Below, piece by piece: positions 31,174-39,165 of a stretch of 64,000 bases of DNA. Numbering within the stretch: the first letter of the stretch is position 1; each line of letters opens with the position of its first letter. Under the pieces are notes generated by a model. It worked only from the letters and a program-made list of their open reading frames with translations. It had not been told where the DNA came from and ran no database searches. Position numbers and translations under genes: made by a program. The stretch spans positions 1-64,000 of the forward strand of contig CAVPRR010000003.1 in NCBI GenBank assembly GCA_963707965.1, in the 5' to 3' direction. Origin of the DNA: VRUE01 sp963707965. Its GTDB lineage: Bacteria > Actinomycetota > Thermoleophilia > Solirubrobacterales > 70-9.

Positions 31174-33471
31174 CTACGAGCCGGCGCTGATCTGATCGGA
31201 GAGGGAGCACCAGGCGTGCTTGGCGCCGGTAACGGGCGTCGAGAGGGAGAGCTCGGCTGCCTCGATCGAGACCGCCTCGCCGCCCACCTCGCCGAGGATG
31301 AGAACCTCGACATCGCCGGCCGCCAGCGATTCGAGAGTCGGGCGGTCGCCGCTGAGGAGGAAGCCGCCGGGGCCCTCGCCGAACAGCGCCTCCTCGGTGG
31401 TGCAGCCGCGCCCGATCAGGGGCGACAGGTCGACGCGGCAGCCGAGCCCGCCGCCGATCGCCGACTCGGCGAGCGCGCAGGCCAGGCCGCCGTCGCTGAC
31501 GTCGTGGGCCGAGGCCAGTCGGTCGGCACGGACCGCGTCGCGGACGGTTGCGCAGGCGGCGGCGACTGCAAGGACATCCGGCTGGGGGAGTCCCGGGCGC
31601 AGCTCGCCGCGCAGCTTGGCCAGCTCCGAGCCGGCGAGGGATGGGGCGAAGGGCCCGAGCAGGGCGATCGCGTCGCCCTCACCGGCGAACGCGCTGCCGG
31701 AGGTTCTGGACGGATCCGGCAGCTCCCCGACCATGCCGACCACCGGCGTCGGGTAGATGGGCCCGTCGGGGCCCTCGTTGTATAGGGAGACGTTGCCGCC
31801 GACGACCGGCACTCCGAGCGTCTCGCAGGCGCCGGCAAGTCCGGCAACCGCGCGGTCGAGCTGCCAGGCGGGGGCCGGCTTCTCGGGGTTGCCGAAGTTG
31901 AGGCAGTTGGTGAGGCCGAGCGGCTCGGCCCCGACGCAGGCGAGGTTCTGGGCGCACTCCAGCACCGCCTCGACGGCTCCCGCTTGAGGATCGCAGGCGA
32001 CGCGCCGGCCGTTGCCGTCGATCGATACGGCGATTGCATTGCCCGCCTCGGGAATCGCGAGGACAGCCGCGTCGGCGGTGTCATCGGCGGAGCCGCCACC
32101 CGGGACATAGTCGCCACCCGCGCCGCCGCCACCGCCCGCCCTCCCGCGCACGGTGCGAGAGCCGACGATCGAGTCGTACTGCTCGAAGGCCCAGCGCTTC
32201 GAGGCGACGCTGGGGGAGGCGAGCAGGGCGAGCAGGATGGCGCTGGGGTCGGCGTGGTCCGCCACACCGCCCGTCGCCGCCGCGACCCGCTCGGCGAGCA
32301 CGTCGGCATTGCCGTAGCTCCATTCCTCCGGCTCGGCCGGGTCGAGGTCGTAGAGGGGGCAGCCGTCGACCAGCGCCTCGACGGGGATGTCGCCGACCAC
32401 CTCCTCGCCGCGCAGCACCCGGATGCGGCCGCTGCCGGTGACCGCGCCGATCTGCGCGGCGCCGGTCTGCCACCTCTCGCAGATCGCCAGCACGTCGGGC
32501 ACCTTCGCCGGCTCGACCACGCCGAGCATTCGCTCCTGCGACTCGGAGACCATGATCTCGAAGGGCTCCATGTCGGCCTCGCGCAGCGGCACCCTCGCCA
32601 CGTCGATGTCGATCCCGACGCCGCCCGCCGACGCCATCTCCCCGGCCGACGAGGTGAGGCCGGCGGCACCGAGGTCCTGCAGCGAGACGAGCAGCCCCCT
32701 CTCCAGCAGCTCAAGGCAGCACTCCATCAGCTTCGACTCCTCGAACGGATCGCCGATCTGCACGGTCGGGCGCTTGGCTTCGTCGCCGTCCCCCAACTCG
32801 GCAGAGGCCAGCACCGAGGCGCCTCCGATCCCGTCCCGTCCCGTCGAGGCCCCCATCAGAACCACCGCGTTGCCGATCCCAGCGGCGGCGGCCCGCACCA
32901 TCTCCTCCTGCCGAGCCAGTCCCACGCACATCGCATTGATCAGGCAGTTGTGCTCGTAGGGCGCCTCGAAGTAGATGTCGCCACCCACGGTTGGCACACC
33001 GATCGAGTTGCCGTAGTGGCCGATCCCCCGCACCGCCCCGTCGAGCAGGAAGCGGGTGCGCTTGGAGTCCAGCTCGCCGAAGCGCAGCGAGTCGAGGATC
33101 GCGATCGGCCGCGCCCCGAGTGCGAAGACGTCGCGGAGGATCCCACCGACCCCGGTCGCCGCCCCCTGGAAGGGCTCGACCGCGCTCGGGTGGTTGTGGG
33201 ACTCGACCTTGAAGGCGATCGCATAGCCGTTGCCGATGTCGACCGCGCCGGCGTTCTCGCCCGGGCCCATCACCACCCGCTTTCCCTCGGTGGGCAGTCG
33301 CCGCAGCAACTTGCGCGAGTGCTTGTAGGCGCAGTGCTCGGACCAGAGCAGGCTGAACATCGCAAGCTCGACCCCGTTCGGCTCGCGGCCGAGCTTCTCG
33401 CAGATCAGCGCGTACTCGGAGCCGGTCAGGCCCAGCACCTCATACTCGGGTGGCTGCTGTGTTCCCGGCAT
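31174..33471 (-). CDS. purL: phosphoribosylformylglycinamidine synthase subunit II
   Basis: The large subunit of FGAM synthase (765 residues, the small PurL form that needs PurS and PurQ). It shows FSLLWSEHCAYKHSRKLLRR, GPGENAGAVDIGNGYAIAFK with VESHNHPSAVEPFQGAATGV (ATP/Mg site), LQDLGAAGLTSSAGEMASAG, and a second half with LAHDVSDGGL-type motifs (ASAHDVSDGGLACALAESAI). It is the last gene of the purC-purS-purQ-purL series and converges on arsR. A Gly-rich insert (GRAGGGGGAGGDYVPGGGSA) is a low-complexity addition in the middle. Confidence 0.96.
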   Translation of the reverse strand: MPGTQQPPEYEVLGLTGSEYALICEKLGREPNGVELAMFSLLWSEHCAYKHSRKLLRRLPTEGKRVVMGPGENAGAVDIGNGYAIAFKVESHNHPSAVEPFQGAATGVGGILRDVFALGARPIAILDSLRFGELDSKRTRFLLDGAVRGIGHYGNSIGVPTVGGDIYFEAPYEHNCLINAMCVGLARQEEMVRAAAAGIGNAVVLMGASTGRDGIGGASVLASAELGDGDEAKRPTVQIGDPFEESKLMECCLELLERGLLVSLQDLGAAGLTSSAGEMASAGGVGIDIDVARVPLREADMEPFEIMVSESQERMLGVVEPAKVPDVLAICERWQTGAAQIGAVTGSGRIRVLRGEEVVGDIPVEALVDGCPLYDLDPAEPEEWSYGNADVLAERVAAATGGVADHADPSAILLALLASPSVASKRWAFEQYDSIVGSRTVRGRAGGGGGAGGDYVPGGGSADDTADAAVLAIPEAGNAIAVSIDGNGRRVACDPQAGAVEAVLECAQNLACVGAEPLGLTNCLNFGNPEKPAPAWQLDRAVAGLAGACETLGVPVVGGNVSLYNEGPDGPIYPTPVVGMVGELPDPSRTSGSAFAGEGDAIALLGPFAPSLAGSELAKLRGELRPGLPQPDVLAVAAACATVRDAVRADRLASAHDVSDGGLACALAESAIGGGLGCRVDLSPLIGRGCTTEEALFGEGPGGFLLSGDRPTLESLAAGDVEVLILGEVGGEAVSIEAAELSLSTPVTGAKHAWCSLSDQISAGS

Positions 33472-33535
33472 CAGCCGCCGCCTCTCGATGAGCCGGGCCT
33501 TGGAAGGGCTCTGAATTGCACCTGTCCCACCGCCG

Positions 33536-34273
33536 TCATGCGAGGGCCCCCGCTGCGCCCTGAAACATGCGCAGGCCGTCGGTCGATCCGGTCAGCGCGT
33601 CGACCGCGTGCTCGGGATGGGGCATCAGGCCGAGCACGTTGCCCGCCTCGTTGACGACCCCGGCGATGTCGCGGGCCGAGCCGTTCGGGTTCTGCCCCGG
33701 GGCGTAGCGGAAGGCGACCTGACCGCCGGCCTCGATCTCGTCGAGCATCTCCCCCGGCGCCCAGTACCGCCCTTCGCCATGCTTGACCGGGATCGAGAGG
33801 CACTCGCCAGGTTCGATCCCCTCCAGGAACGGCGAACGGTTTCGGGCCTGACCGTCCGGTGGTGTGGTCGGGTCGGAAAACGCATCCCCATCCGCGATCG
33901 ACTCGACCTGGCGGGTTCCGTCCGCGATCAATTCGACCTGGCGGCAGACGAAGCGCAGGTCGTCGTTGAGCAGCAGCGCCCCGGGGAGCAGGCCCGCCTC
34001 GCAGAGGACCTGGAATCCGTTGCAGATCCCCAGCACGGGACCCCCTGCCGCGGCGAACTCGGCAACCGACTCCATCGCCGGAGAGAAGCGGGCGATCGCC
34101 CCGGCCCGCAGGTAATCGCCGTAGGAGAAGCCGCCCGGAATGACGATCGCCTCGACGCCGCCCAGGTCGCGGTCCTCATGCCAGATAAGCCGCGCCTCAC
34201 CGGCGAGCTCGCAGGCGTGGAGGGCGTCCCGCTCGTCGCAGGAACCGGGGAACTGAAGCACACCCCACAACAT
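33536..34273 (-). CDS. purQ: phosphoribosylformylglycinamidine synthase subunit I (glutaminase), with internal duplication
   Basis: Class I glutaminase partner of PurL. From ATG 34273 (MLWGVLQFPGSCDERDAL) it carries IVIPGGFSYGDYLRAGAIA, the nucleophile Cys in GPVLGICNGFQVLCEAGLLP, and the His/Glu of the triad in GLMPHPEHAVD. Between RFVCRQVEL and RSPFLEG, where relatives are short, there is an insert with the duplicated phrase RQVELIADG / RQVESIADG plus DAFSDPTTPPDGQAR. It is encoded by repeats at about 33880-33960. The gene start overlaps the purS stop (TGATG). Confidence 0.94.
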   Translation of the reverse strand: MLWGVLQFPGSCDERDALHACELAGEARLIWHEDRDLGGVEAIVIPGGFSYGDYLRAGAIARFSPAMESVAEFAAAGGPVLGICNGFQVLCEAGLLPGALLLNDDLRFVCRQVELIADGTRQVESIADGDAFSDPTTPPDGQARNRSPFLEGIEPGECLSIPVKHGEGRYWAPGEMLDEIEAGGQVAFRYAPGQNPNGSARDIAGVVNEAGNVLGLMPHPEHAVDALTGSTDGLRMFQGAAGALA

Positions 34274-34506
34274 CAAACGCCGTCGAGGTTCTCTATCTCG
34301 AAGTCCTCGATCAGGGGGTTTGCGAGCAGCTTTTCGCAGAGCTCCGGGACGCGCTCGGCGTCGTCCGCCTCCAGCTCGACCATGCGGCCGACTCGCACGT
34401 GCTCGATCCCCTCGAAGCCCAGTGCCGGCAGCGCCCGCTCCACCGCCTTGCCCTGCGGGTCGAGGATCCCCTCCTTCGGCCGGATCAGGACCCGCACGCG
34501 CCCCAC
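34273..34506 (-). CDS. purS: phosphoribosylformylglycinamidine synthase subunit PurS
   Basis: This small bridging subunit (77 residues) starts at GTG 34506: GRVRVLIRPKEGILDPQGKA, then LPALGFEGIEHVRVGRMVEL and CEKLLANPLIEDFEIENLDG, the full PurS fold. The purC stop and the purS start overlap (TAGTG), and purS ends on purQ (TGATG), so the three are tightly coupled. Its presence explains the short form of PurL. Confidence 0.95.
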   Translation of the reverse strand: MGRVRVLIRPKEGILDPQGKAVERALPALGFEGIEHVRVGRMVELEADDAERVPELCEKLLANPLIEDFEIENLDGV

Positions 34507-35354
34507 TAGAAGCCGCGCTCCGTGATCCGCTCGTAGGCCTCGACGTACTTGGCGCGGGTCTGCTCCACCACATCCGGCGGCAGCTCCGGGGCCGGCGGGG
34601 TGTGGTTCCAGCCTGCCTCGTCCGCCCAATCGCGCACGTACTGCTTGTCGAAGGACGGCTGCGCGCGGCCCGGCTCGTAGCGATCGGCCGGCCAGAAGCG
34701 CGAGGAGTCGGGGGTGAGCACCTCGTCGGCGAGGACGACCTCGGCCCCGGCGTGGCGACCGAACTCGAACTTGGTGTCGGCGAGGAGGATCCCCCGCTCG
34801 GCCGCATGCTCGGCGCCGCGCGAGTAGACCTCGATCGAGATCCGCCGCAGCTCCTCCATCAGCGGCCGGTCGCCGACGATCTCCGCCGCCCGCTCGAAGT
34901 CGACGTTCTCGTCGTGGTCGCCGATCTCGGCCTTGGTCGCCGGCGTGAAGATCGGTTCCGGCAGCCGGTCGGACTCGAGCAGCCCGCTCGGCAGCTCGAT
35001 CCCGCAGACGCTGCCGCTCTCCCGGTATTCCCTCCATCCAGACCCCGAGAGGTAACCGCGCACAACGCACTCCACCGGGTACATCTCGAGCTTGTGCACC
35101 CGCATCGCCCGCTCCGCAACCTCTTCCGGCACGTCCTCGGAGATCAGGTGGTTGGGCACGATGTCGCCGGTCAGCTCGAACCAGAACAGGGACATCTGGG
35201 TCAGCACCTTCCCCTTGTCGGGGATCGGCGTCGGCATCACCACGTCGTAGATCGAGATCCGGTCTGAGGCGACCATCAGCAGGTCGCCGTCCCACTCATA
35301 GATGTCGCGGACCTTCCCGGAGGAGTGGAGCTTCAATTCGGCAACGGCGGACAT
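34506..35354 (-). CDS. purC: SAICAR synthetase
   Basis: PurC condenses CAIR with aspartate. The 282-residue protein starts MSAVAELKLHSSGKVRDIYE (the K-V-R-D-I-Y motif) and shows LMVASDRISIYDVVMPTPIP, YPVECVVRGYLSGSGWREYR, and ILADTKFEFG with LADEVLTPDSSRFW. This is the longer PurC form, around 280-300 residues, with a C-terminal helix set. It leads the purC-purS-purQ-purL operon. The P450 gene lies upstream, divergent, with a 99-bp gap. Confidence 0.96.
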   Translation of the reverse strand: MSAVAELKLHSSGKVRDIYEWDGDLLMVASDRISIYDVVMPTPIPDKGKVLTQMSLFWFELTGDIVPNHLISEDVPEEVAERAMRVHKLEMYPVECVVRGYLSGSGWREYRESGSVCGIELPSGLLESDRLPEPIFTPATKAEIGDHDENVDFERAAEIVGDRPLMEELRRISIEVYSRGAEHAAERGILLADTKFEFGRHAGAEVVLADEVLTPDSSRFWPADRYEPGRAQPSFDKQYVRDWADEAGWNHTPPAPELPPDVVEQTRAKYVEAYERITERGF

Positions 35355-35453
35355 CCGGGCCGATGCTAGCTGCCCCGCGGGCGGTAAGCGCATCTCGCGC
35401 GGGTGGCGCGGCGAAGGTGGCCGCCGCGCCAGGGCGTCTGCGATTCTTTGCGG

Positions 35454-36785
35454 GTGCCCCTGCCCCCCGGACCAACCTCCAGCCCGCTGCGCCAGACCCT
35501 GCGCTGGGTGTTCCGCCCGCTTCCCTTCATGCAGGAGTGCCGGGAGAGGTACGGAGACTCCTTCAGCGTCAAGTTCGTGGGCTTCAAATCGCCGATGGTC
35601 ATGATCTCCGATCCCGAGGCGATCAAGGCCCTCTACACGGAGCGAGCGCATGGCCTGCCGCCGGGGCGCAACCTCGTGCTGGAGCCGATCATGGGTCCTC
35701 GCTCTCTCCTTCTTCTGGAGGGTGACGACCACCTCGCCCGCCGCAAGCTGATGCTGCCGCCCTTTCACGGGGAGCGGATGCGCTCCTACGGGCCCGTCGT
35801 CGAGGAGATCGTCAACGCCGAGATCGACTCCTGGCCGCTCGGCGAGACCTTCGCGATCCACCCGCGGATGCAGGCGGTCACCCTGGAGGTGATCCTGCGA
35901 GTGGTTTTCGGCGTCGCCGCTGGCCCACGGCTGGAACGGCTGCGCGGCCAGCTTGGCAGGGTGCTGAGCGAAACGGCATCGCCGGCCACTCAGCTCGTTG
36001 CCCTCGCGACGCGTCGCTTCGGAAGCCGCGGCCCGTGGGCCAGATTCGAGGGGATGCTGAGCGATGTCAACGAGCAACTCCAGGCCCTGATCTCCGAGCG
36101 CCGCGCCGACCCTGACCTGGAGGAGCGCGACGACATCCTCTCGGCGCTGATGCTGGCCCGCTTCGAGGATGGCGAGCAGATGGACGACTCGGAGCTGCGC
36201 GATCAGCTGATGACTCTGCTGCTGGCCGGCCATGAGACCACCGCGACGGCGCTGGCCTGGAGCTTCGACCTGCTGCTGCGCCACACGGAGACTCTGAACC
36301 GCCTCCGCGAGTCGCTGGAGGACGGAGAGGACGACTACCTGCAGGCGACCGTCGCCGAGTCGCTGCGCCTCCGGCCGGTGGTGCCCATAGCGGGCCGCCG
36401 CCTTGCCACGGAGCTGAGCGCCGGGGACCTGTCGCTGCCCGCCGGCACCGATGTCACCCCTGCGATCTGGCTGGCCCACACCAACCGCGACGTCTACCCG
36501 GAGCCGTTCGCGTTCCGTCCCGAGCGCTTCCTCGACGATGGCCCGGACACCTACGCCTGGATCCCCTTCGGAGGCGGCATCCGCCGCTGTCTCGGTGCGT
36601 CCTTCGCCGAGTTCGAGATGCGAATCGCGCTGCGCGAGGTGCTCACCCGCTGCGAGCTGTACAAGGCCAGCCCGACTCCGGAGCGGGTCGGCCGCCGCAA
36701 CATCACCCTCTCGCCGCGCGACGGCACACCGGTTGTCGTCACCGTGCGCCACCCGGCCCCCGAGCGCGAGCAAGTCGCCGCCTGA
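35454..36785 (+). CDS. cytochrome P450
   Basis: This 443-residue P450 starts at GTG 35454 (PLPPGPTSSPLRQTL). The oxygen-activating I-helix reads LLLAGHETTATALAWSFDLL, the ExxR motif is VAESLRLRPVVPIAGRR, the PERF-type motif is FRPERFLDDG, and the heme loop is WIPFGGGIRRCLGASFAEFE, with the cysteine ligand. There is no membrane anchor, as usual in bacteria. It looks like the CYP110/CYP4-like bacterial group with the A-G-H-E-T-T pattern. The substrate is unknown, and no ferredoxin gene is adjacent. The end is followed at once by repeats that include its stop codon. Confidence 0.93.
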   Translation: MPLPPGPTSSPLRQTLRWVFRPLPFMQECRERYGDSFSVKFVGFKSPMVMISDPEAIKALYTERAHGLPPGRNLVLEPIMGPRSLLLLEGDDHLARRKLMLPPFHGERMRSYGPVVEEIVNAEIDSWPLGETFAIHPRMQAVTLEVILRVVFGVAAGPRLERLRGQLGRVLSETASPATQLVALATRRFGSRGPWARFEGMLSDVNEQLQALISERRADPDLEERDDILSALMLARFEDGEQMDDSELRDQLMTLLLAGHETTATALAWSFDLLLRHTETLNRLRESLEDGEDDYLQATVAESLRLRPVVPIAGRRLATELSAGDLSLPAGTDVTPAIWLAHTNRDVYPEPFAFRPERFLDDGPDTYAWIPFGGGIRRCLGASFAEFEMRIALREVLTRCELYKASPTPERVGRRNITLSPRDGTPVVVTVRHPAPEREQVAA

Positions 36786-36852
36786 CCCCGGTCCCCCGCC
36801 TGACCCCGGCCCTCCCGCCTGACGCCGGTCCCCCCGCCTGACCCCGGCCCTC
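36778..36852. repeat. four-copy repeat starting at the P450 stop
   Basis: Four units of CGCCTGACCCCGG with small changes run from 36778 to about 36852. The first unit contains the P450 stop (TGA at 36783-36785). The units are 17-20 bp and G+C-rich. Confidence 0.88.
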
Positions 36853-36914
36853 CCCTTCACAGTCGGGGTTAACTTCCCCTCGCTGTCCCTCCGTTCGGCT
36901 GCCCCAGAGCCCTT

Positions 36915-37029
36915 GCGTTCGTCTTTACTGGCGCTCAGCGCCAGAAACAGCGAACGCACCAACGGTTCTTACTCCCTCGCTGCCCCGCGTTCGTCTTTAC
37001 TGGCGCTCAGCGCCAGAAACAGCGAACGC
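36915..37029. repeat. palindromic repeat family R1, two more copies
   Basis: Units at 36915-36957 and 36987-37029 start GCGTTCG, contain CTGGCGCTCAGCGCCAG and end CGAACGC. They differ from the 24417-24530 copies by a C for G in the core centre and by AAACAG for TAAGAG on the right side. Two pairs with pair-specific changes suggest each locus was duplicated locally after arrival. Confidence 0.92.
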
Positions 37030-37030
37030 G

Positions 37031-37324
37031 CTAGCGGCTCTTGGCGACGGGGTGCTCTCCGGCCCAGTGGGCGATCGTGCCGGAGCCCGAGATGACCTCG
37101 CCGTCGTCGAGAACGAGGATCGGCACCTCGTTGGTGCCACTCAACTTCTTGACCTCGGCGCGATCTGCACCACGGCTGCCCCAGGTCCAGGCAAGCAAGC
37201 GGTAGCCCTTCACGGTCTTGATCTCGTAGCGGTACCCCGCCGCGTCAAGCGCCTTCGCGGCCTTTGCACAGGGATGGGCGAAGGCCGGTCCCGTTTTCTT
37301 CTGCCCGCAGGTGTAGAGGACCAT
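37031..37324 (-). CDS. glutaredoxin/GST N-terminal-like thioredoxin-fold protein
   Basis: This 97-residue protein starts MVLYTCGQKKTGPAFAHPCA, then KALDAAGYRYEIKTVKG, LSGTNEVPILVLDDGEVISG and SGTIAHWAGEHP. The N-V-P cis-proline loop and the E-x-I-S-x-S-x-x-I pattern match the N-terminal domain of glutathione S-transferases and glutaredoxins. The cysteines at positions 6 and 19 are too far apart for a C-x-x-C, so it may be a monothiol type or non-redox. It lies just upstream of the R1 repeats and downstream of nothing on its strand except the purB end. Confidence 0.8.
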   Translation of the reverse strand: MVLYTCGQKKTGPAFAHPCAKAAKALDAAGYRYEIKTVKGYRLLAWTWGSRGADRAEVKKLSGTNEVPILVLDDGEVISGSGTIAHWAGEHPVAKSR

Positions 37325-37366
37325 GTCACGGCGAGCCTACCTCAGGTCGCGGCGAGGCTACCTCAG
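37325..37366. repeat. 21-bp duplication containing the purB stop
   Basis: GTCACGGCGAGCCTACCTCA (37325, first 20 bases) is followed directly by a copy with two changes at 37346-37366. The second copy spans the purB stop (TCA at 37363-37365). The two units fill the whole gap between purB and the next gene's start. Confidence 0.9.
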
Positions 37367-38670
37367 TTGCCCAACGCTTCGAGGCGCTCGAAGACCTCGG
37401 GGACGTGGGTCAGGTAGGCGTCGTAGTCGAAGACGGTGTCGAGATCGAGATCGAGATCGAGATCGAGATCGAGGTCGGGGGCGGCCTCGGCGAGGAGGTC
37501 GCGGAAGTGGGTGCCCGTGTCCCAGGCGCGCTGGGCGTTCTCCTGGACGATCCGATAGGCATCATCGCGGCTCATGCCCGAGTCGACCAGCGCAGTGAGG
37601 GCGCGCTGGCTGAAGAGGGCGCCGTGGGTCAGCTCGAGGTTCTCGCGCATGCGGTCGGTGCGGACCGTCATTCCCGTCACGACCTTGGTCGCCAGATCCT
37701 GCATGTAGTCGAGGGCGATGGTCGAGTCGGGGAGGATCACCCGCTCGGCGCCCGAGTGGGAGATGTCGCGCTCGTGCCAGAGGGCGACGTTCTCCAGGCC
37801 GGTCTGGGCGTAGCCGCGCAGCACGCGGGCCAGACCGGTGATCCGCTCGGTGCGGATCGGGTTGCGCTTGTGCGGCATCGCCGAGGAGCCCTTCTGCCCC
37901 GCGCCGAACGGCTCCTCCACCTCGCGCACCTCGGTGCGCTGCAGGTTGCGGACCTCGGTGGCGAAGCGCTCCAGCCCGGCGCCGGCGAGTGCGATCCGCG
38001 AGGTCAGCACCGCATGGCGGTCCCGCGGAACCACCTGGGTGGCAACGTCCTCGCGCTGCAGGCCGAGCCGCTCCATCACCCGCGCCTCGACCGCGGGCGG
38101 CACCGAGGCGTAGGTGCCAACCGCCCCGGAGAGCTTGCCGAACGCGAGCTGCTCGAAGGCATCGGCGAGGCCGGCCAGGTTGCGGTTTGCCTCGAAGGCG
38201 AAGCCGGCGAGGCGAAGTCCGAAGGTGGTCGGCTCGGCGTGGACGCCGTGTGTGCGGCCGACGCAGAGGGTGTCGCGGTGCTCCAGCGCCCGCTCGACCA
38301 GCGCGTCGCGGTAGTCCCGGGCGCCGGCGAGGACGATCTCACCGGCCTGCCGAATCTGCAGCGCCAGCGCCGTGTCGAGCACGTCCGAGGAGGTGAGGCC
38401 ATAGTGGACCCAGCGGCCGTGCTCCCCGACCGACCCGGCGACGACATCCACGAAGGCGGCGACGTCATGGTCGGTGACCTGCTCGCGCTCCTCAACCGCC
38501 TCGACCGTGAACGCGGCTCTGGCCCGGATCTCGTCAGCGGCCTCCGTGGGGACGACACCCTCCTCAGCCCAGGCCTCGGTTGCAGCAAGCTCCACCTCGA
38601 GCCAGCACTCGAGCTTCCGCTGCTGGGACCAGACGGCCCCGATCTCTGGTCGCGTGTACCGGGGTATCAC
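37363..38670 (-). CDS. purB: adenylosuccinate lyase
   Basis: PurB acts twice in purine synthesis. The 435-residue enzyme starts at GTG 38670 (MIPRYTRPEIGAVWSQQRKL) and has RTHGVHAEPTTFGLRLAGFA (catalytic His), DVLDTALALQIRQAG and the signature GSSAMPHKRNPIRTERITGL. Near the C-terminus there is a run of alternating Asp-Leu (DLDLDLDLDLDLDL, at about residues 408-421) encoded by a GAGATC hexamer repeat at 37440-37475, an unusual expansion in a helical domain. purE overlaps its start by 3 bp (GTGA). Confidence 0.95.
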   Translation of the reverse strand: MIPRYTRPEIGAVWSQQRKLECWLEVELAATEAWAEEGVVPTEAADEIRARAAFTVEAVEEREQVTDHDVAAFVDVVAGSVGEHGRWVHYGLTSSDVLDTALALQIRQAGEIVLAGARDYRDALVERALEHRDTLCVGRTHGVHAEPTTFGLRLAGFAFEANRNLAGLADAFEQLAFGKLSGAVGTYASVPPAVEARVMERLGLQREDVATQVVPRDRHAVLTSRIALAGAGLERFATEVRNLQRTEVREVEEPFGAGQKGSSAMPHKRNPIRTERITGLARVLRGYAQTGLENVALWHERDISHSGAERVILPDSTIALDYMQDLATKVVTGMTVRTDRMRENLELTHGALFSQRALTALVDSGMSRDDAYRIVQENAQRAWDTGTHFRDLLAEAAPDLDLDLDLDLDLDTVFDYDAYLTHVPEVFERLEALGN

Positions 38671-39149
38671 GCGTTGATTATCCGGACTGCGAGCAGGGCC
38701 GCGTTCTTCGCTCCGTCGACCGCGACGCAGGCGACTGGCACGCCCGGTGGCATCTGCACGGCGGAGAGCAGCGCGTCGAGGCCGCCGAGGCTCTTGCCGA
38801 GGATCGGCACGCCGATCACCGGCAGGTCGGTATGGGCGGCGGCCACCCCGGGCAGCGCCGCCGACATTCCCGCCCCCGCGATGATCACCTTCAGGCCGCG
38901 CATGCGGGCGTTGGTGCAGTACTCGCGAACCAGCTCGGGGTCGCGGTGGGCGCTCATCACCCTCACCTCGTAGCGGATGCCGGCCTCGTGCAGCACCGCA
39001 CCGGCCGGTTGCATCTTGCTCTTGTCGTTCTTCGAGCCCATGATGATCCCGACCAGGGGCTCGTCGACGTTGATCTCCTGGAAGGCCTCCTCGACCGCCG
39101 GCATCGAGGTCGGGGAGGTCGGCTGGGGCTCCTCTGAGATCTCGCTCAT
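38667..39149 (-). CDS. purE: 5-(carboxyamino)imidazole ribonucleotide mutase (PurE)
   Basis: This 160-residue PurE starts with about 30 extra residues (MSEISEEPQPTSPTSMPAVE), then EPLVGIIMGSKNDKSKMQPA, VRVMSAHRDPELVREYCTNA, KVIIAGAGMSAALPGVAAAH and PVIGVPILGKSLGGLDALLS. The S-A-H-R-x-P motif is class I-like, while MGSKNDK and AGAGMSA differ from the usual GSxSDW and AGGAAHL. PurK, the partner of class I PurE, is not in the window. It is coupled to purB downstream. Confidence 0.93.
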   Translation of the reverse strand: MSEISEEPQPTSPTSMPAVEEAFQEINVDEPLVGIIMGSKNDKSKMQPAGAVLHEAGIRYEVRVMSAHRDPELVREYCTNARMRGLKVIIAGAGMSAALPGVAAAHTDLPVIGVPILGKSLGGLDALLSAVQMPPGVPVACVAVDGAKNAALLAVRIINA

Positions 39150-39165
39150 CTCTTCCTCTCTGGTG

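Noticed and set aside
34506..36962. Long minus-strand frame through the P450 gene giving an 818-residue protein
   Set aside because: The part opposite the P450 gene has no protein family features and is an antisense shadow of high-GC coding sequence; only the PurC end is real.
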